Positions 8,494 through 16,807 of a stretch of DNA of 44,041 nt are shown here, in pieces. The notes beneath the pieces are model-generated. The model was not told where the DNA came from. It saw only the letters and a program-made list of their open reading frames with translations, and searched no databases. The position numbers and the translations under genes are program-made. Origin of the DNA: Pirellulaceae bacterium (GTDB lineage: Bacteria; Planctomycetota; Planctomycetia; Pirellulales; Pirellulaceae); contig JAHDXO010000007.1 of assembly GCA_023382975.1 (NCBI GenBank), forward strand, positions 1-44,041, given 5' to 3'. Every line of letters begins with the position of its first letter. Within the stretch, counting starts at the first letter, position 1.

Positions 8494-8976
8494 ATGAGGT
8501 ATCTGCAATTCAGCGGGTTGATCTTGGCAGGGCTGTGCCTAGCCGCGTTGGCGATCATGTTTGTCGGCTCAACGATTCCGGCTCGTACTGCGGTCGCGGC
8601 TGAAGCGGAGAAAGCGCCAATTAAACCGGAGCCGGTCGAGGACAGCGACCACGAGTTCATGGAATACGCGTTTGAGCCCCCGTTCAACCGTTTGAAGAAA
8701 GCGTTGGCGGCCGAGCCACAGGAGCGGGCCGAGTGGAAGAGCATCCGCTCCGACAGTCTGATCCTGGCCGAAGCCGCCAACCTGTTGCTGCTCCGAGAAT
8801 CGGCAGGGGACGACGAGTGGGATCAGCCCACCGCGCAAATGCGAGCTGAGGCGGCCAAAGTCTACCGCGCGGCCGGCAAGCCCGACTTCGCCGCGGCCCG
8901 CGAAGCTTTCCGGGCGATGACCGCCAGTTGCAACCGCTGCCACGAGGAATACGGCGGTGAAGATCTCGAACCGTAG
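8494..8976 (+). CDS. Cytochrome c'-like monoheme protein
   Basis: A 160-residue secreted or membrane-anchored c-type cytochrome. Residues 5-25 form a hydrophobic signal/anchor (LQFSGLILAGLCLAALAIMFV), followed by a Pro/Glu linker. The remainder is helical and ends in the heme-binding motif CNRCH (Cys146, Cys149, His150) close to the C-terminus, as in the four-helix-bundle cytochrome c'/b562 class. Heme is attached outside the cytoplasmic membrane; the role could be electron transfer or NO/CO binding, as known for cytochrome c' proteins, but nothing here decides. ATG 8494 has GGGAGA at good spacing; an earlier in-frame ATG at 8470 lacks one and would place polar residues before the signal. The gene stands alone between divergent and convergent neighbours. 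Confidence 0.82.
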   Translation: MRYLQFSGLILAGLCLAALAIMFVGSTIPARTAVAAEAEKAPIKPEPVEDSDHEFMEYAFEPPFNRLKKALAAEPQERAEWKSIRSDSLILAEAANLLLLRESAGDDEWDQPTAQMRAEAAKVYRAAGKPDFAAAREAFRAMTASCNRCHEEYGGEDLEP

Positions 8977-9077
8977 GCTTCGTCAAACCCAGCGGGTGCG
9001 AGTCGGTGAAACCACACGACGGGTGCCGCCGTAGCGAGATGACGACTGAATCCGTGGGCCGCAGGGCGCCGGTTCCC

Positions 9078-10124
9078 CTATGCGCCCTCGATGCATGCCC
9101 GACGGCGGAAGCGATAGTGGGAAACGAACCACTCGCCGCCTTGGCGGTAGCGAAACAGTTCGGCGCAAGCCATGAAGAACATCCGCCACCGTTGCAGCAG
9201 CACGGCGGGAGGATCGGGACAGTGACTGTCGGCCAGAACGTCGAGCAATTCGGCCCGGTTCCGATCCAGGTTGTCCAGCCAGTGCTCGCACGTCCTCGCG
9301 TAGTGCTGGCCGTTGAAGGTCCAATGGTCCTCGATGGCCAGATCATCCTGGAAGTGCAGCAACAGATCGTCCGACGGCATGATGCCGCCCGTGAAGAAAT
9401 GCCGCCCCATCCAGTTGGCTTCGCCCTCGGTCTCAAATTCGTAGGCCAGTTGGCGGTGACAGAAGATGTGGACCATCAACTTGCCGCCCGGCCTCAACCA
9501 CTGGGCGATGCGTTGGTGTAGCAACTGATAGTTCCGCATGTGCTCGAACATTTCGATGGACACGACTCGGTCGAACACCCGCGAAGTCGAGAATTCTCGC
9601 ATGTCGGCCGTCTGGACGTCCAGATTGGTCACTCCACGGTCACGGCACTGCCGTTCAATGTACTCGCGCTGCGTACGCGAGTTGGAGACGGCCAAAACGC
9701 GGCAATTGGGATAGTGCGAGGCGATCCACAAGCACATCGAGCCCCAGCCGCAGCCCAACTCGAGAACGTCCATGCCGTCCGCAATCTCCGCCCGCTTGCA
9801 GGCCAGCTTCAGCATCGACTCCTCGGCCTCGGCGAGCGTCGTGTTCGGCCGGTCGTAGTAGCAACAACTGTACTTCCTGTTCGGCCCGAGTACGCGTTCG
9901 AAGAATTCCGTCGGCACTTCGTAGTGCTGCCGATTGGCCTCGTCGGTGGCGATCGCCAACGGCCCGGAGCAAAGCTTGTCGATGAAAGCCCGCAGAGCCT
10001 CGCGACGGAATTGAGGATCGTCCGCGTCCTCCTGCTGCAAGCGTCGCTTCAACAAGCGACGAATTCCCAGTCGAACGATCGCATCCGATAAGAAGCCGCG
10101 TTCCGCCCAGTCGATCAGACTCAT
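9078..10124 (-). CDS. CFA-synthase-like SAM-dependent methyltransferase (second copy)
   Basis: A 348-residue methyltransferase of the cyclopropane-fatty-acid synthase / mycolic acid cyclopropane synthase superfamily (PF02353-like). The SAM-binding motif is ELGCGWGSMCLWIA at about residues 118-131; upstream lies HYEVPTEFFERVLGPNRKYSCCYY and downstream VVSIEMFEHM and LRPGGKLMVHIF. It also resembles the plant N-methyltransferases (coclaurine type) derived from this fold, so the acceptor may be a lipid, amine or other small molecule. It is the last gene of a five-gene minus-strand operon; its ATG (10124) follows the preceding stop by one base, with GGGAGAG upstream inside the previous gene. The open frame continues upstream antisense-free but out of frame with the DUF1295 gene and is not used. 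It differs strongly from the first methyltransferase of the operon, so it is not a recent duplicate. Confidence 0.88.
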   Translation of the reverse strand: MSLIDWAERGFLSDAIVRLGIRRLLKRRLQQEDADDPQFRREALRAFIDKLCSGPLAIATDEANRQHYEVPTEFFERVLGPNRKYSCCYYDRPNTTLAEAEESMLKLACKRAEIADGMDVLELGCGWGSMCLWIASHYPNCRVLAVSNSRTQREYIERQCRDRGVTNLDVQTADMREFSTSRVFDRVVSIEMFEHMRNYQLLHQRIAQWLRPGGKLMVHIFCHRQLAYEFETEGEANWMGRHFFTGGIMPSDDLLLHFQDDLAIEDHWTFNGQHYARTCEHWLDNLDRNRAELLDVLADSHCPDPPAVLLQRWRMFFMACAELFRYRQGGEWFVSHYRFRRRACIEGA

Positions 10125-10125
10125 A

Positions 10126-10914
10126 CTACGGACTCTCCCTCTTGGGAAACCACGGGACGAACACGCTGGTCGAACGCTGGTAGCTGCGGTAATCGTCGCC
10201 GCGACTCGCCAACGCTTGCGATTCCGTCGGCGGAATTCCGGTAACGAAGAAAAAGAAGTACAGCAGCACCAGTGGCACCAAGACCGCGAGCCATCCGCCG
10301 GGTGCGTGGATGACCAGCGGCGCGTAGGCGCACCAGTGCAGCCATTCGAAGAAATAATTGGGATGTCGCGAATACCGCCACAGGCCCGCGCGGCAGGTCT
10401 TGCCGCGGTTCTCCGGCCGCTGCCGGTAGACCGCCAACTGCCGATCCGACAGCGCCACACCGACAATCCCGATTGCCCAGACCGCAACCCCGACGAAATC
10501 GAGCCACGATAAGCCATCCTGAACTCGGTTGGCCAGTACGAGGAACGGGAGAGCAAAAAACAGTGCGGCCGCCGCCTGAATCTGGAAGAAGACGAAGAAC
10601 CGACGTTGCGCGTCGTCACCCCATTTCGCACGAAGCGTCGCGTAGCGGCCTTCTTCCGGATGACCGACGACGCGACCGAACAAGTACCAAGTCAGACGAC
10701 CCGACCAAACTGCGGCGAGCACCGCGGCCAGCCATCGACTGGTCGCGTCGCCGCTGCCGGTGGCGGCGAAAAAGACCGCAGCCAGTCCGATAGTGCCGGC
10801 CCAGGCCACGTCGACGGTTCCGGCGTTGCCGGTGCGGCGTTGGACGGCCCAAAGCGTTGCCATCAGCAACGAAATAACTGCCGCAGCGACAATGATTTGA
10901 ACGAGTGGGGACAC
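10126..10914 (-). CDS. DUF1295 membrane protein (steroid 5-alpha-reductase-like)
   Basis: A 262-residue polytopic membrane protein of the DUF1295/COG3752 family, related to 3-oxo-5-alpha-steroid 4-dehydrogenases and isoprenylcysteine methyltransferases. Several hydrophobic segments are visible (residues about 5-24, 37-52, 60-78, 110-128, 138-155, 205-225), and the conserved C-terminal signature LWRYSRHPNYFFEWLHWCAY lies at about 180-200, where family members bind NADPH or SAM. The likely reaction is reduction of a lipid double bond or a related lipid modification at the membrane. The GTG at 10914 has GGAGACC upstream and begins directly before the first membrane helix. Fourteen bases separate it from the CFA-synthase-like gene upstream and one base from the methyltransferase downstream, so it is central in the operon. 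Confidence 0.9.
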   Translation of the reverse strand: MSPLVQIIVAAAVISLLMATLWAVQRRTGNAGTVDVAWAGTIGLAAVFFAATGSGDATSRWLAAVLAAVWSGRLTWYLFGRVVGHPEEGRYATLRAKWGDDAQRRFFVFFQIQAAAALFFALPFLVLANRVQDGLSWLDFVGVAVWAIGIVGVALSDRQLAVYRQRPENRGKTCRAGLWRYSRHPNYFFEWLHWCAYAPLVIHAPGGWLAVLVPLVLLYFFFFVTGIPPTESQALASRGDDYRSYQRSTSVFVPWFPKRESP

Positions 10915-10928
10915 GCAACGGTCTCCGA

Positions 10929-12254
10929 TCAGCGCAACGGTTCACGGCGGCACGAGGGCTTGGTCAGCAGGATCTGCGAGACGCCCGTCAGCCGCTCGCG
11001 GAACCCGGCTTCGCAGTAGCTCAGGTAGTAATCCCACATCCGCAGAAACGTTTCCGAGTAGCCCAGCGTGCGGATGCGGTCCTGGTTCGCGAAAAAGTTG
11101 TCGCGCCAACAGGCCAGCGTGCGGGCGTAGTCCGGCCCGAACTCCTCCCAGTGAAACGTGCGGAAGTCGGTCTGCTGCAAGGCGCTGCCGATCGTGGCCG
11201 TGCAGGGAAGGCAACCGCCGGGGAAGATATAGCGTTGGATGAAGTCCACCGACCGCCGGTAGCGTTCGTAGCGGTGGTCGGGGATCGTGATCGCCTGCAA
11301 ACACATCATGCCGTCGGGCTTGAGCAAGTCCGAGCACTTCCGGAAATACGCGGGCAGGAAATCGTGCCCGACGGCCTCGATCATCTCGATCGAAACCAAC
11401 TTGTCGAATTGACCTTCCAAATCGCGGTAGTCCTGCATCAGCAGCGTGATCCGGTCGTTCAGTCCGGCGGCTGCGATCCGCTCGCTCGCCAATTCGTACT
11501 GCTGCCGCGAAATAGTCGTCGTGGTGACCCGGCAGCCGTAGTTGCGAGCCGCATGAATCGCCATGCCGCCCCAGCCGGTACCGATCTCGACCAGATGGTC
11601 GCGCGGCGTCAACTGCAACTTGCCACAGACGCGGTCGTACTTCGCGACCGATGCGTCGCGCAGCGTGGCATCCTCGCTCCCGAAAATGCCGCTGGAGTAG
11701 GTCATCGTATCGTCCAAGAACAAGGCGAAGAAATCGTTGCTCAGATCGTAGTGCGCGGCGATGTTGCGACGACTGCCTGTCCGCGTATTGCGGCGCAACC
11801 AATGCCAAACCCGCCGTGCGGGTTCGACCAACCGGGCGGGACCGCGGTCAACCTCGTCCAACGCCGCCAAGTTTCTGGCGAACACTTGGAGAACTCCGGG
11901 CAGGTCGTCGCACGACCACTGACCGTCCATGTAGGCCTCGGCAGCCCCCAACGATCCGTTCAGGACGACGCGGCGATAGAAGCCGAGATCGTGTACCTGC
12001 ATCTCGACGCCATCCGGCGAATCGCCCGTTGCTCCGACGCAGCATTGGCCCAGCGAGTCGCGTACGGTTAGACGGCCGTGCTGGAAGCGCTGCAAGGTCC
12101 GAAGCACCATGTCCCGCGCAACGCGGTCCAGCCAACGGGCCGAGGCGTGTTTCGTGGACTGGCCGGGAATGCCAGTCGGTGCAAGTTCGACGCCGCTTCG
12201 CCGTCCAGCGTCTAGCGGGACGGGTGGGGATAGTAGGGACATTTCTTCAACCAT
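10929..12254 (-). CDS. Cyclopropane-fatty-acyl-phospholipid synthase-like methyltransferase
   Basis: A 441-residue SAM-dependent methyltransferase acting on unsaturated fatty acyl chains of phospholipids (CFA synthase family, PF02353). Visible hallmarks: the N-terminal lipid-binding portion with LGAAEAYMDGQW at about 100-115; IAAHYDLSNDFFALFLDDTMTYSSGIF near 155-180; the SAM motif VEIGTGWGGMAIHAA near 210-225; SIEMIEAVGHDFLPAYF near 285-300; and the C-terminal FANQDRIRTLGYSETFLRMWDYYLSYCEAGF. Length is close to bacterial CFA synthases (about 380-430). The start is one of three clustered ATGs (12263, 12254, 12242); 12254 is chosen from the spacing to GAGG. The first 43 bases overlap the DUF1365 gene, which points to translational coupling. 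Members may make cyclopropane, methyl-branched or methylene products; which one cannot be read from the sequence. Confidence 0.92.
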   Translation of the reverse strand: MVEEMSLLSPPVPLDAGRRSGVELAPTGIPGQSTKHASARWLDRVARDMVLRTLQRFQHGRLTVRDSLGQCCVGATGDSPDGVEMQVHDLGFYRRVVLNGSLGAAEAYMDGQWSCDDLPGVLQVFARNLAALDEVDRGPARLVEPARRVWHWLRRNTRTGSRRNIAAHYDLSNDFFALFLDDTMTYSSGIFGSEDATLRDASVAKYDRVCGKLQLTPRDHLVEIGTGWGGMAIHAARNYGCRVTTTTISRQQYELASERIAAAGLNDRITLLMQDYRDLEGQFDKLVSIEMIEAVGHDFLPAYFRKCSDLLKPDGMMCLQAITIPDHRYERYRRSVDFIQRYIFPGGCLPCTATIGSALQQTDFRTFHWEEFGPDYARTLACWRDNFFANQDRIRTLGYSETFLRMWDYYLSYCEAGFRERLTGVSQILLTKPSCRREPLR

Positions 12255-12964
12255 AACCGCCATGCCTCGAAGTAAATCTGTGCGACGATCAGCATCGTCA
12301 TCCAAGGGAACCGCAACGTCATCCAACGCAGTTTCCAACGGCTGATTGGGCGTTGCTTCAACGACATGGAAGCGTCGAAGAAGCGCTGCTGGTCGCGGAT
12401 CGTCGTAATGCCCGCAAACAGAAATCGCCCGGGAGAATTCAGTCGCCACAGATACTCGCTGTCCATTCCCATGAACGGCGAGACGTGGAAGTTCTTGGCA
12501 TGACGGAACCTCAACCTCGCGTCCCGAGTCGTGCGATTGCCCTCCCACAGGACGTAGCAGTGCATCTCGTTCCACGGCGTGTTGTTTACTTCCGCCACAA
12601 TCGCCTCGACCGACTGATCTCTCTCGTCGAAACAATAGTACAGGTTCAAGGGGCTAAAATAGTGTCCGAAATAACGCAATTGGGTGAGCAAGCGAATCGG
12701 TCCCCGCGGTCGAAATCCCGCGGTTTGCTGCTCGACCAAGTCCCGGACAGCCAGATCCAAAGGTTGGTCCGGGGCGCCCAGGTGATCGCTGCGCCGAAAC
12801 GATGCCCATGACCACCGGTGTTGGGAGAAAACGCCGCTCCGGCCGATCAATTGATCGAGTTCCGCCAGATCGATGTAGACAGCGAACAGTCGGTAACGGA
12901 ACTTGTGCGTTACCGGGGTCTCTCGGCGGTGCTGGACGTGTCCTTCGTAGATGCAACTGTGCAT
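12212..12964 (-). CDS. DUF1365 family protein
   Basis: A 250-residue member of DUF1365 (COG3496), a family of unknown mechanism almost always found between a COG2907 flavoprotein and a CFA-synthase-like gene, exactly as here. Typical features are the start HSCIYEGHVQHRRETPVTHKFRYRLF, the central LTQLRYFGHYFSPLNLYYCF and VAEVNNTPWNEMHCYVL, then AKNFHVSPFMGMDSEYLW; a C-terminal segment (LRFPWMTMLIVAQIYFEAWRLWL) is membrane-attracted. ATG 12964 is used because AAGGA lies upstream; an in-frame GTG at 12988 is possible. It overlaps the end of the COG2907 gene by 55 bases and the start of the methyltransferase gene by 43 bases. A role in the same fatty-acid modification pathway is inferred from conserved context. 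Confidence 0.9.
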   Translation of the reverse strand: MHSCIYEGHVQHRRETPVTHKFRYRLFAVYIDLAELDQLIGRSGVFSQHRWSWASFRRSDHLGAPDQPLDLAVRDLVEQQTAGFRPRGPIRLLTQLRYFGHYFSPLNLYYCFDERDQSVEAIVAEVNNTPWNEMHCYVLWEGNRTTRDARLRFRHAKNFHVSPFMGMDSEYLWRLNSPGRFLFAGITTIRDQQRFFDASMSLKQRPISRWKLRWMTLRFPWMTMLIVAQIYFEAWRLWLKKCPYYPHPSR

Positions 12965-14211
12965 GAATCCAGATCCTTCCCAAAGCACTTGGCGACCGCC
13001 AAGGCGCTGACCACACCGTCCTCGTGAAACCCGTAGCCCCAGTAAGCGCCGCAGAAATACGTTCGGCGGCGGCCGTTGATCTCGGAGTGCCGCAACTGGG
13101 CCTGGCGAGACCTCAGCCCGTAGGCAGGATGCTGATAGTCGATGGTGCGCAGGATTTTGGCCGGAGCAATGCGGCCGTTGGGGTTAAGCGTCACCAGCAC
13201 CGGTTCCGGCGAACCGATCCGTTGCAAACGACTCACATCGTACGTGACCGCCACCGGCAGATCGCTGTCGCGGGCGATATGATAGTTCCAACTGGCCCAA
13301 GCCCTTCGCCGTCGGGGCAGCATCGATGTATCGGTGTGCAGAACCGTCTCGTTGGATTGATATTCGAAGGCGCCGAGAATTTCCCGCTCCCGTTCGTCGG
13401 CGTCGGCGAGGATCGCGAGCGTTTGATCGGCGTGCGTTGCAAAGACGACGTGGTCGAACCGCTCGGCCGCTTTTCCCACCGGCGTGACCAAGACGTGATC
13501 GTCGTGACGCGAGACGCTGGCAACGGGACAGTTCAGCCGCACACGATCGCTCAACGGAGCCAGCAGCCGGGACACGTAGGTCTTCGCGCCTCCGCAGACC
13601 GTCTTCCATTGCGGCCGGTTGCGGATTTGTAGCAGCCCGTGATTGCGGAAGAAACCTACAAGGAATCGAGCGGGAAAATCGAACACGGCGCGCGGCCGGG
13701 CGGACCAGATCGCAGCCGTCATGGGGATCAAATAGTGATCGATGAATTCCCGGCCGTACTTGCGCTGCTGGAGGTACTGGCCCAGCGTCATCGTGTCCGC
13801 CTCGTCCTCCAGCAGCTCCAGCGACTGGCGGTTGAACCTCAGCACATCGCGTAACATCCCGTAGAATTTCGGCTTCAGCAAATTCGAACGCTGCGCGAAC
13901 AGACCGTTCAGCGAACTGCCCTGGTATTCCAGGCCAGTGCGCTGGCAGCAGACACTGAAACTCATGTCCGAATCTTGCCAGGAAACGTCGAGCCGCTGCA
14001 ACATCCGGACGAAATTCGGGTAGGTTCGTTCGTTGAAGACCATGAAGCCTGTGTCGGCCAGCCAAGTCTTTCCCCAAGCTTCGAATTCGACCGTGTTGGT
14101 GTGCCCGCCGGGATAGCCGTCGGCCTCGAACAGGTGGACCTCGTGTTCGGAATTCAACAGCCGGGCGACCAGATTGCCGCTGACGCCCGCCCCGATAACC
14201 GCGATTTTCAT
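12910..14211 (-). CDS. COG2907 FAD-dependent amine-oxidase-like protein
   Basis: A 433-residue flavoprotein of the COG2907 group (amine oxidase/phytoene-desaturase-like fold). The FAD site is IAVIGAGVSGNLVARLL at the N-terminus, followed by HLFEADGYPGGHTNTV, the typical second strand with the ribose-binding Glu. Further family landmarks are DTGFMVFNERTYPNF, FCRNHGLLQ-like FFRNHGLLQIRNRPQW, and the C-terminal TYFCGAYWGYGFHEDGV closing the FAD pocket. It is the first gene of the lipid operon. In proteobacterial clusters with the same companions, flavoproteins of this type act on methylated fatty acyl chains; a desaturation or oxidation role is inferred here. ATG 14211 has GGGGACCAAGG upstream. 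A candidate promoter with an overlapping dyad lies at 14286-14326. Confidence 0.9.
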   Translation of the reverse strand: MKIAVIGAGVSGNLVARLLNSEHEVHLFEADGYPGGHTNTVEFEAWGKTWLADTGFMVFNERTYPNFVRMLQRLDVSWQDSDMSFSVCCQRTGLEYQGSSLNGLFAQRSNLLKPKFYGMLRDVLRFNRQSLELLEDEADTMTLGQYLQQRKYGREFIDHYLIPMTAAIWSARPRAVFDFPARFLVGFFRNHGLLQIRNRPQWKTVCGGAKTYVSRLLAPLSDRVRLNCPVASVSRHDDHVLVTPVGKAAERFDHVVFATHADQTLAILADADEREREILGAFEYQSNETVLHTDTSMLPRRRRAWASWNYHIARDSDLPVAVTYDVSRLQRIGSPEPVLVTLNPNGRIAPAKILRTIDYQHPAYGLRSRQAQLRHSEINGRRRTYFCGAYWGYGFHEDGVVSALAVAKCFGKDLDSCTVASTKDTSSTAERPR

Positions 14212-14285
14212 CCTTGGTCCCCATCCGGTGAAATCGGCCGACTCGCGCGATGAATTCCAGAGCCAGACGTTTCAGGTCAAGAAAG

Positions 14286-14326
14286 CGATAATTGCTATCG
14301 TAGACGAGAAACAAGCCCCTATTCAA
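14286..14326 (-). promoter_or_regulatory. Candidate promoter and dyad of the lipid-modification operon
   Basis: On the minus strand TTGAAT (plus 14321-14326) and TACGAT (14297-14302) are 18 bases apart, about 85 bases upstream of the COG2907 start. A perfect 5-base dyad, CGATA (14286-14290) and TATCG (14296-14300), overlaps the -10. The arrangement suits a repressor site, but both signals are short; no ECF-sigma-type pair was convincingly seen. Confidence 0.35.
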
Positions 14327-14440
14327 GGCGAGCCGCCCCATTTCACGGCGGAATGTCACCCCCGCGAGCCGTCTTGGCAGACGCCCCCGACCATGGGTGA
14401 TTGGATGAAGAAGCGGCAGGCGATCGGTGCGAGGGCTGAT

Positions 14441-14893
<453 letters not shown>

Positions 14894-15075
14894 TCAAGAA
14901 ACCCCGAAAAAACGGGCAATCTCTGCCAACAGTCCCGCCAACCGTCGTCGAATTCAGCAAGACGTGCGCGGTATCTGCGCGGTACTGCTCGCTGGATCGG
15001 CATGGATCAACTGCGCGTCAATCAATCGTATCTGCGGACGAGGAAGCGTCAGTCGCGCCGCAAAGTCTCTCCTGC

Positions 15076-15104
15076 TTTACAGTCCTGCCTCGATCCTTCA
15101 TACT
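15076..15104 (+). promoter_or_regulatory. Possible promoter of the TIM-barrel isomerase gene
   Basis: TTTACA (15076-15081) and CATACT (15099-15104) are separated by 17 bases and lie 40 bases before the ATG at 15144. Five of six and four of six positions agree with the sigma-70 consensus. Candidate only. Confidence 0.35.
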
Positions 15105-15143
15105 ACTCGCCCGCATGGTCAAAGCACGGAGGAGCGAACCGGG

Positions 15144-15956
15144 ATGGCACGTCTATCGATGAACGAGATTACGACCTTTCGGTGGTCGTTCGAGGAAGAC
15201 GTTCAGAACTACAGCGCCCTGGGGATCGATGCGATCGCGGTCTGGCGGCAGAAACTCTCGGACTTTGGCGAAGAAAAAGGTCTGGAACTGCTCGCCGACA
15301 CCGGTTTGCGAGTTTCCGCGCTGCAATGGGCCGGCGGATTCACGGGCAGTGATGGCCGCACGTTCCGCGAGAGTGTGGACGATGCCTTCGAAGCGGTTCA
15401 ACTGGCAGGCGACTTGAATGCCCACTGCCTGATCTTGTACAGCGGATCCCGCGCGGGCCACACGCACAACCACGCACGACGCCTGTTCCGCAACGCGCTG
15501 AAGGAACTGGCACCGGCGGCCTCCGAGCAGAATGTGTTGCTGGCCATCGAGCCGATGCACGTCGGTTGCGCTGCCGAGTGGACATTTCTGAATGGCTTCG
15601 AGGACGCGCTGGAAATCATCCAAGCGATCGAATGTCCACAAGTGCGATTGGCTTTCGACGCTTACCATTTGGGTCAAGACCGTGACGCCCTCGGGCGGTT
15701 GCCCGAGCTCGTACCCTTGCTGGCCCTGGTGCAATTGGGTGACGCGCGCCGGGCGCCGACCGGCGAACAGAATCGCTGCCGGCTGGGCGAAGGCACAGTG
15801 CCCCTGCGCGAGATCGTCGCAACGCTGAATCAAGCCGGTTATCAAGGGTTCTACGATGTGGAGCTGATGGGCGAGGATCTGGACAATTCGGATTATCGAG
15901 AGTTGATCCTCCAGTCCAAGCAGACCTTCGAATCCTTGCTCCAGGATGCCTGTTGA
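15144..15956 (+). CDS. Sugar phosphate isomerase/epimerase-like TIM barrel
   Basis: A 270-residue protein of the xylose isomerase-like/AP-endonuclease-2 TIM-barrel superfamily (PF01261-like), whose members isomerise or epimerise sugars and inositols using a divalent metal. Barrel strands are visible as DAIAVWRQKL, LRVSALQWAGGF, HCLILYSGSRAG, VLLAIEPMHVG, VRLAFDAYHLG, LALVQLGDARR and GFYDVELMGED; the Glu of AIEPMH, Asp of FDAYH, the QLGDA segment and Glu of DVELMG stand at the usual metal-ligand positions. It lacks a signal peptide, so it should be cytoplasmic. ATG 15144 follows GGAGGAGCG. Substrate cannot be named: no sugar-pathway gene is next to it. The downstream gene is on the opposite strand. 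Confidence 0.88.
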   Translation: MARLSMNEITTFRWSFEEDVQNYSALGIDAIAVWRQKLSDFGEEKGLELLADTGLRVSALQWAGGFTGSDGRTFRESVDDAFEAVQLAGDLNAHCLILYSGSRAGHTHNHARRLFRNALKELAPAASEQNVLLAIEPMHVGCAAEWTFLNGFEDALEIIQAIECPQVRLAFDAYHLGQDRDALGRLPELVPLLALVQLGDARRAPTGEQNRCRLGEGTVPLREIVATLNQAGYQGFYDVELMGEDLDNSDYRELILQSKQTFESLLQDAC

Positions 15957-15985
15957 TTCTGTCTGCTCGTCGTGCCGCGACGGCG

Positions 15986-16783
15986 CTACTGCATCCCGAT
16001 GACCCCGGAATCCTTGAGTTTCCATCGTCCCGACTCGCGGTGCATTACGGTCATTCCGATCAAACTGAAGTCCGACCAACTGATGTGTGCTTCGGTCAAC
16101 TCGTCGTTCAATTCGATAAGAATGATCGTCGGGTAGCTGAGCAAATCCCAACCATCCCAATGCCCCGGCATGACGGTGATCTGCCGGTTGATGAATTGGA
16201 AACGCTCGAACCAATCATGCGGCCCATCGTCCGATTTGTTCGCCGAGCCGGCGTCGCGAACACGGCCGCGGTCTTCGAGAAATCGCACCAGTGCTTCCCG
16301 ATACTCGGAGGTCAGAAACACCACGGGAATCCGAGATCCCCGGACATCCGGCCGAAAGTCGCTCAGCGTTTCCTCGGCCCCCTTGCCAACTCGAAAACGC
16401 AACTCGGTTGGCACAACCAAGTACTTTGCATTCTCATAGCGGTTGTTGTACGTCTCTTCAGTGTCCTGCAAGAGCTGCCCCATCAATTCGTCCACGTTGA
16501 ACGGGCGGAAGAACGCCGAGTACAGAGCGACCAGTTCCCGTTCAAGCGGATCTTGCACCGCTCCGATATCCACCGGTTGCACAGTCTCGTGCCAATGGCG
16601 AAAGAACGCGGCCAGTTGATCGTCGGAGTTCGAACGATATGCATCCTCCAACTGCGAGGTCAGAGCGTCTGCAGACCCAGGCATTTTCGCAGTCGGAACC
16701 GCGGACTTGCGCTCGCTGCCACAGCCAAACGCAATGACGGCAGCAGTAAGAACCGCGGCGATTCCCGAACTCGACTGTCCCAT
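15986..16783 (-). CDS. Putative lipoprotein of unknown function
   Basis: A 265-residue predicted lipoprotein. The N-terminus is a short signal with lipobox IAFGC (Cys21), followed by a Ser/Lys/Pro linker and a soluble domain of mixed helices and strands that ends MTVMHRESGRWKLKDSGVIGMQ. The domain (for example LERELVALYSAFFRPFN, IPVVFLTSEYREAL, NRQITVMPGHWDGW) is not one I recognise. The lipoprotein would be anchored in the cytoplasmic or outer membrane. ATG 16783 is the only start that gives the signal peptide. It begins 24 bases after the stop of the large cytochrome gene on the same strand, so it may be the third gene of the DUF1552/cytochrome transcription unit. Confidence 0.75.
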   Translation of the reverse strand: MGQSSSGIAAVLTAAVIAFGCGSERKSAVPTAKMPGSADALTSQLEDAYRSNSDDQLAAFFRHWHETVQPVDIGAVQDPLERELVALYSAFFRPFNVDELMGQLLQDTEETYNNRYENAKYLVVPTELRFRVGKGAEETLSDFRPDVRGSRIPVVFLTSEYREALVRFLEDRGRVRDAGSANKSDDGPHDWFERFQFINRQITVMPGHWDGWDLLSYPTIILIELNDELTEAHISWSDFSLIGMTVMHRESGRWKLKDSGVIGMQ

Positions 16784-16807
16784 TGAAAGCGCCCCCCGGC
16801 CGCGACT

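Noticed and set aside
7479..8780. Long open frame on the minus strand overlapping the BaiN-like gene
   Set aside because: It lies in another frame of the same strand, is Arg/Gly/Pro-rich, has no ribosome binding site and no family; a shadow of the GC-rich flavoprotein gene.
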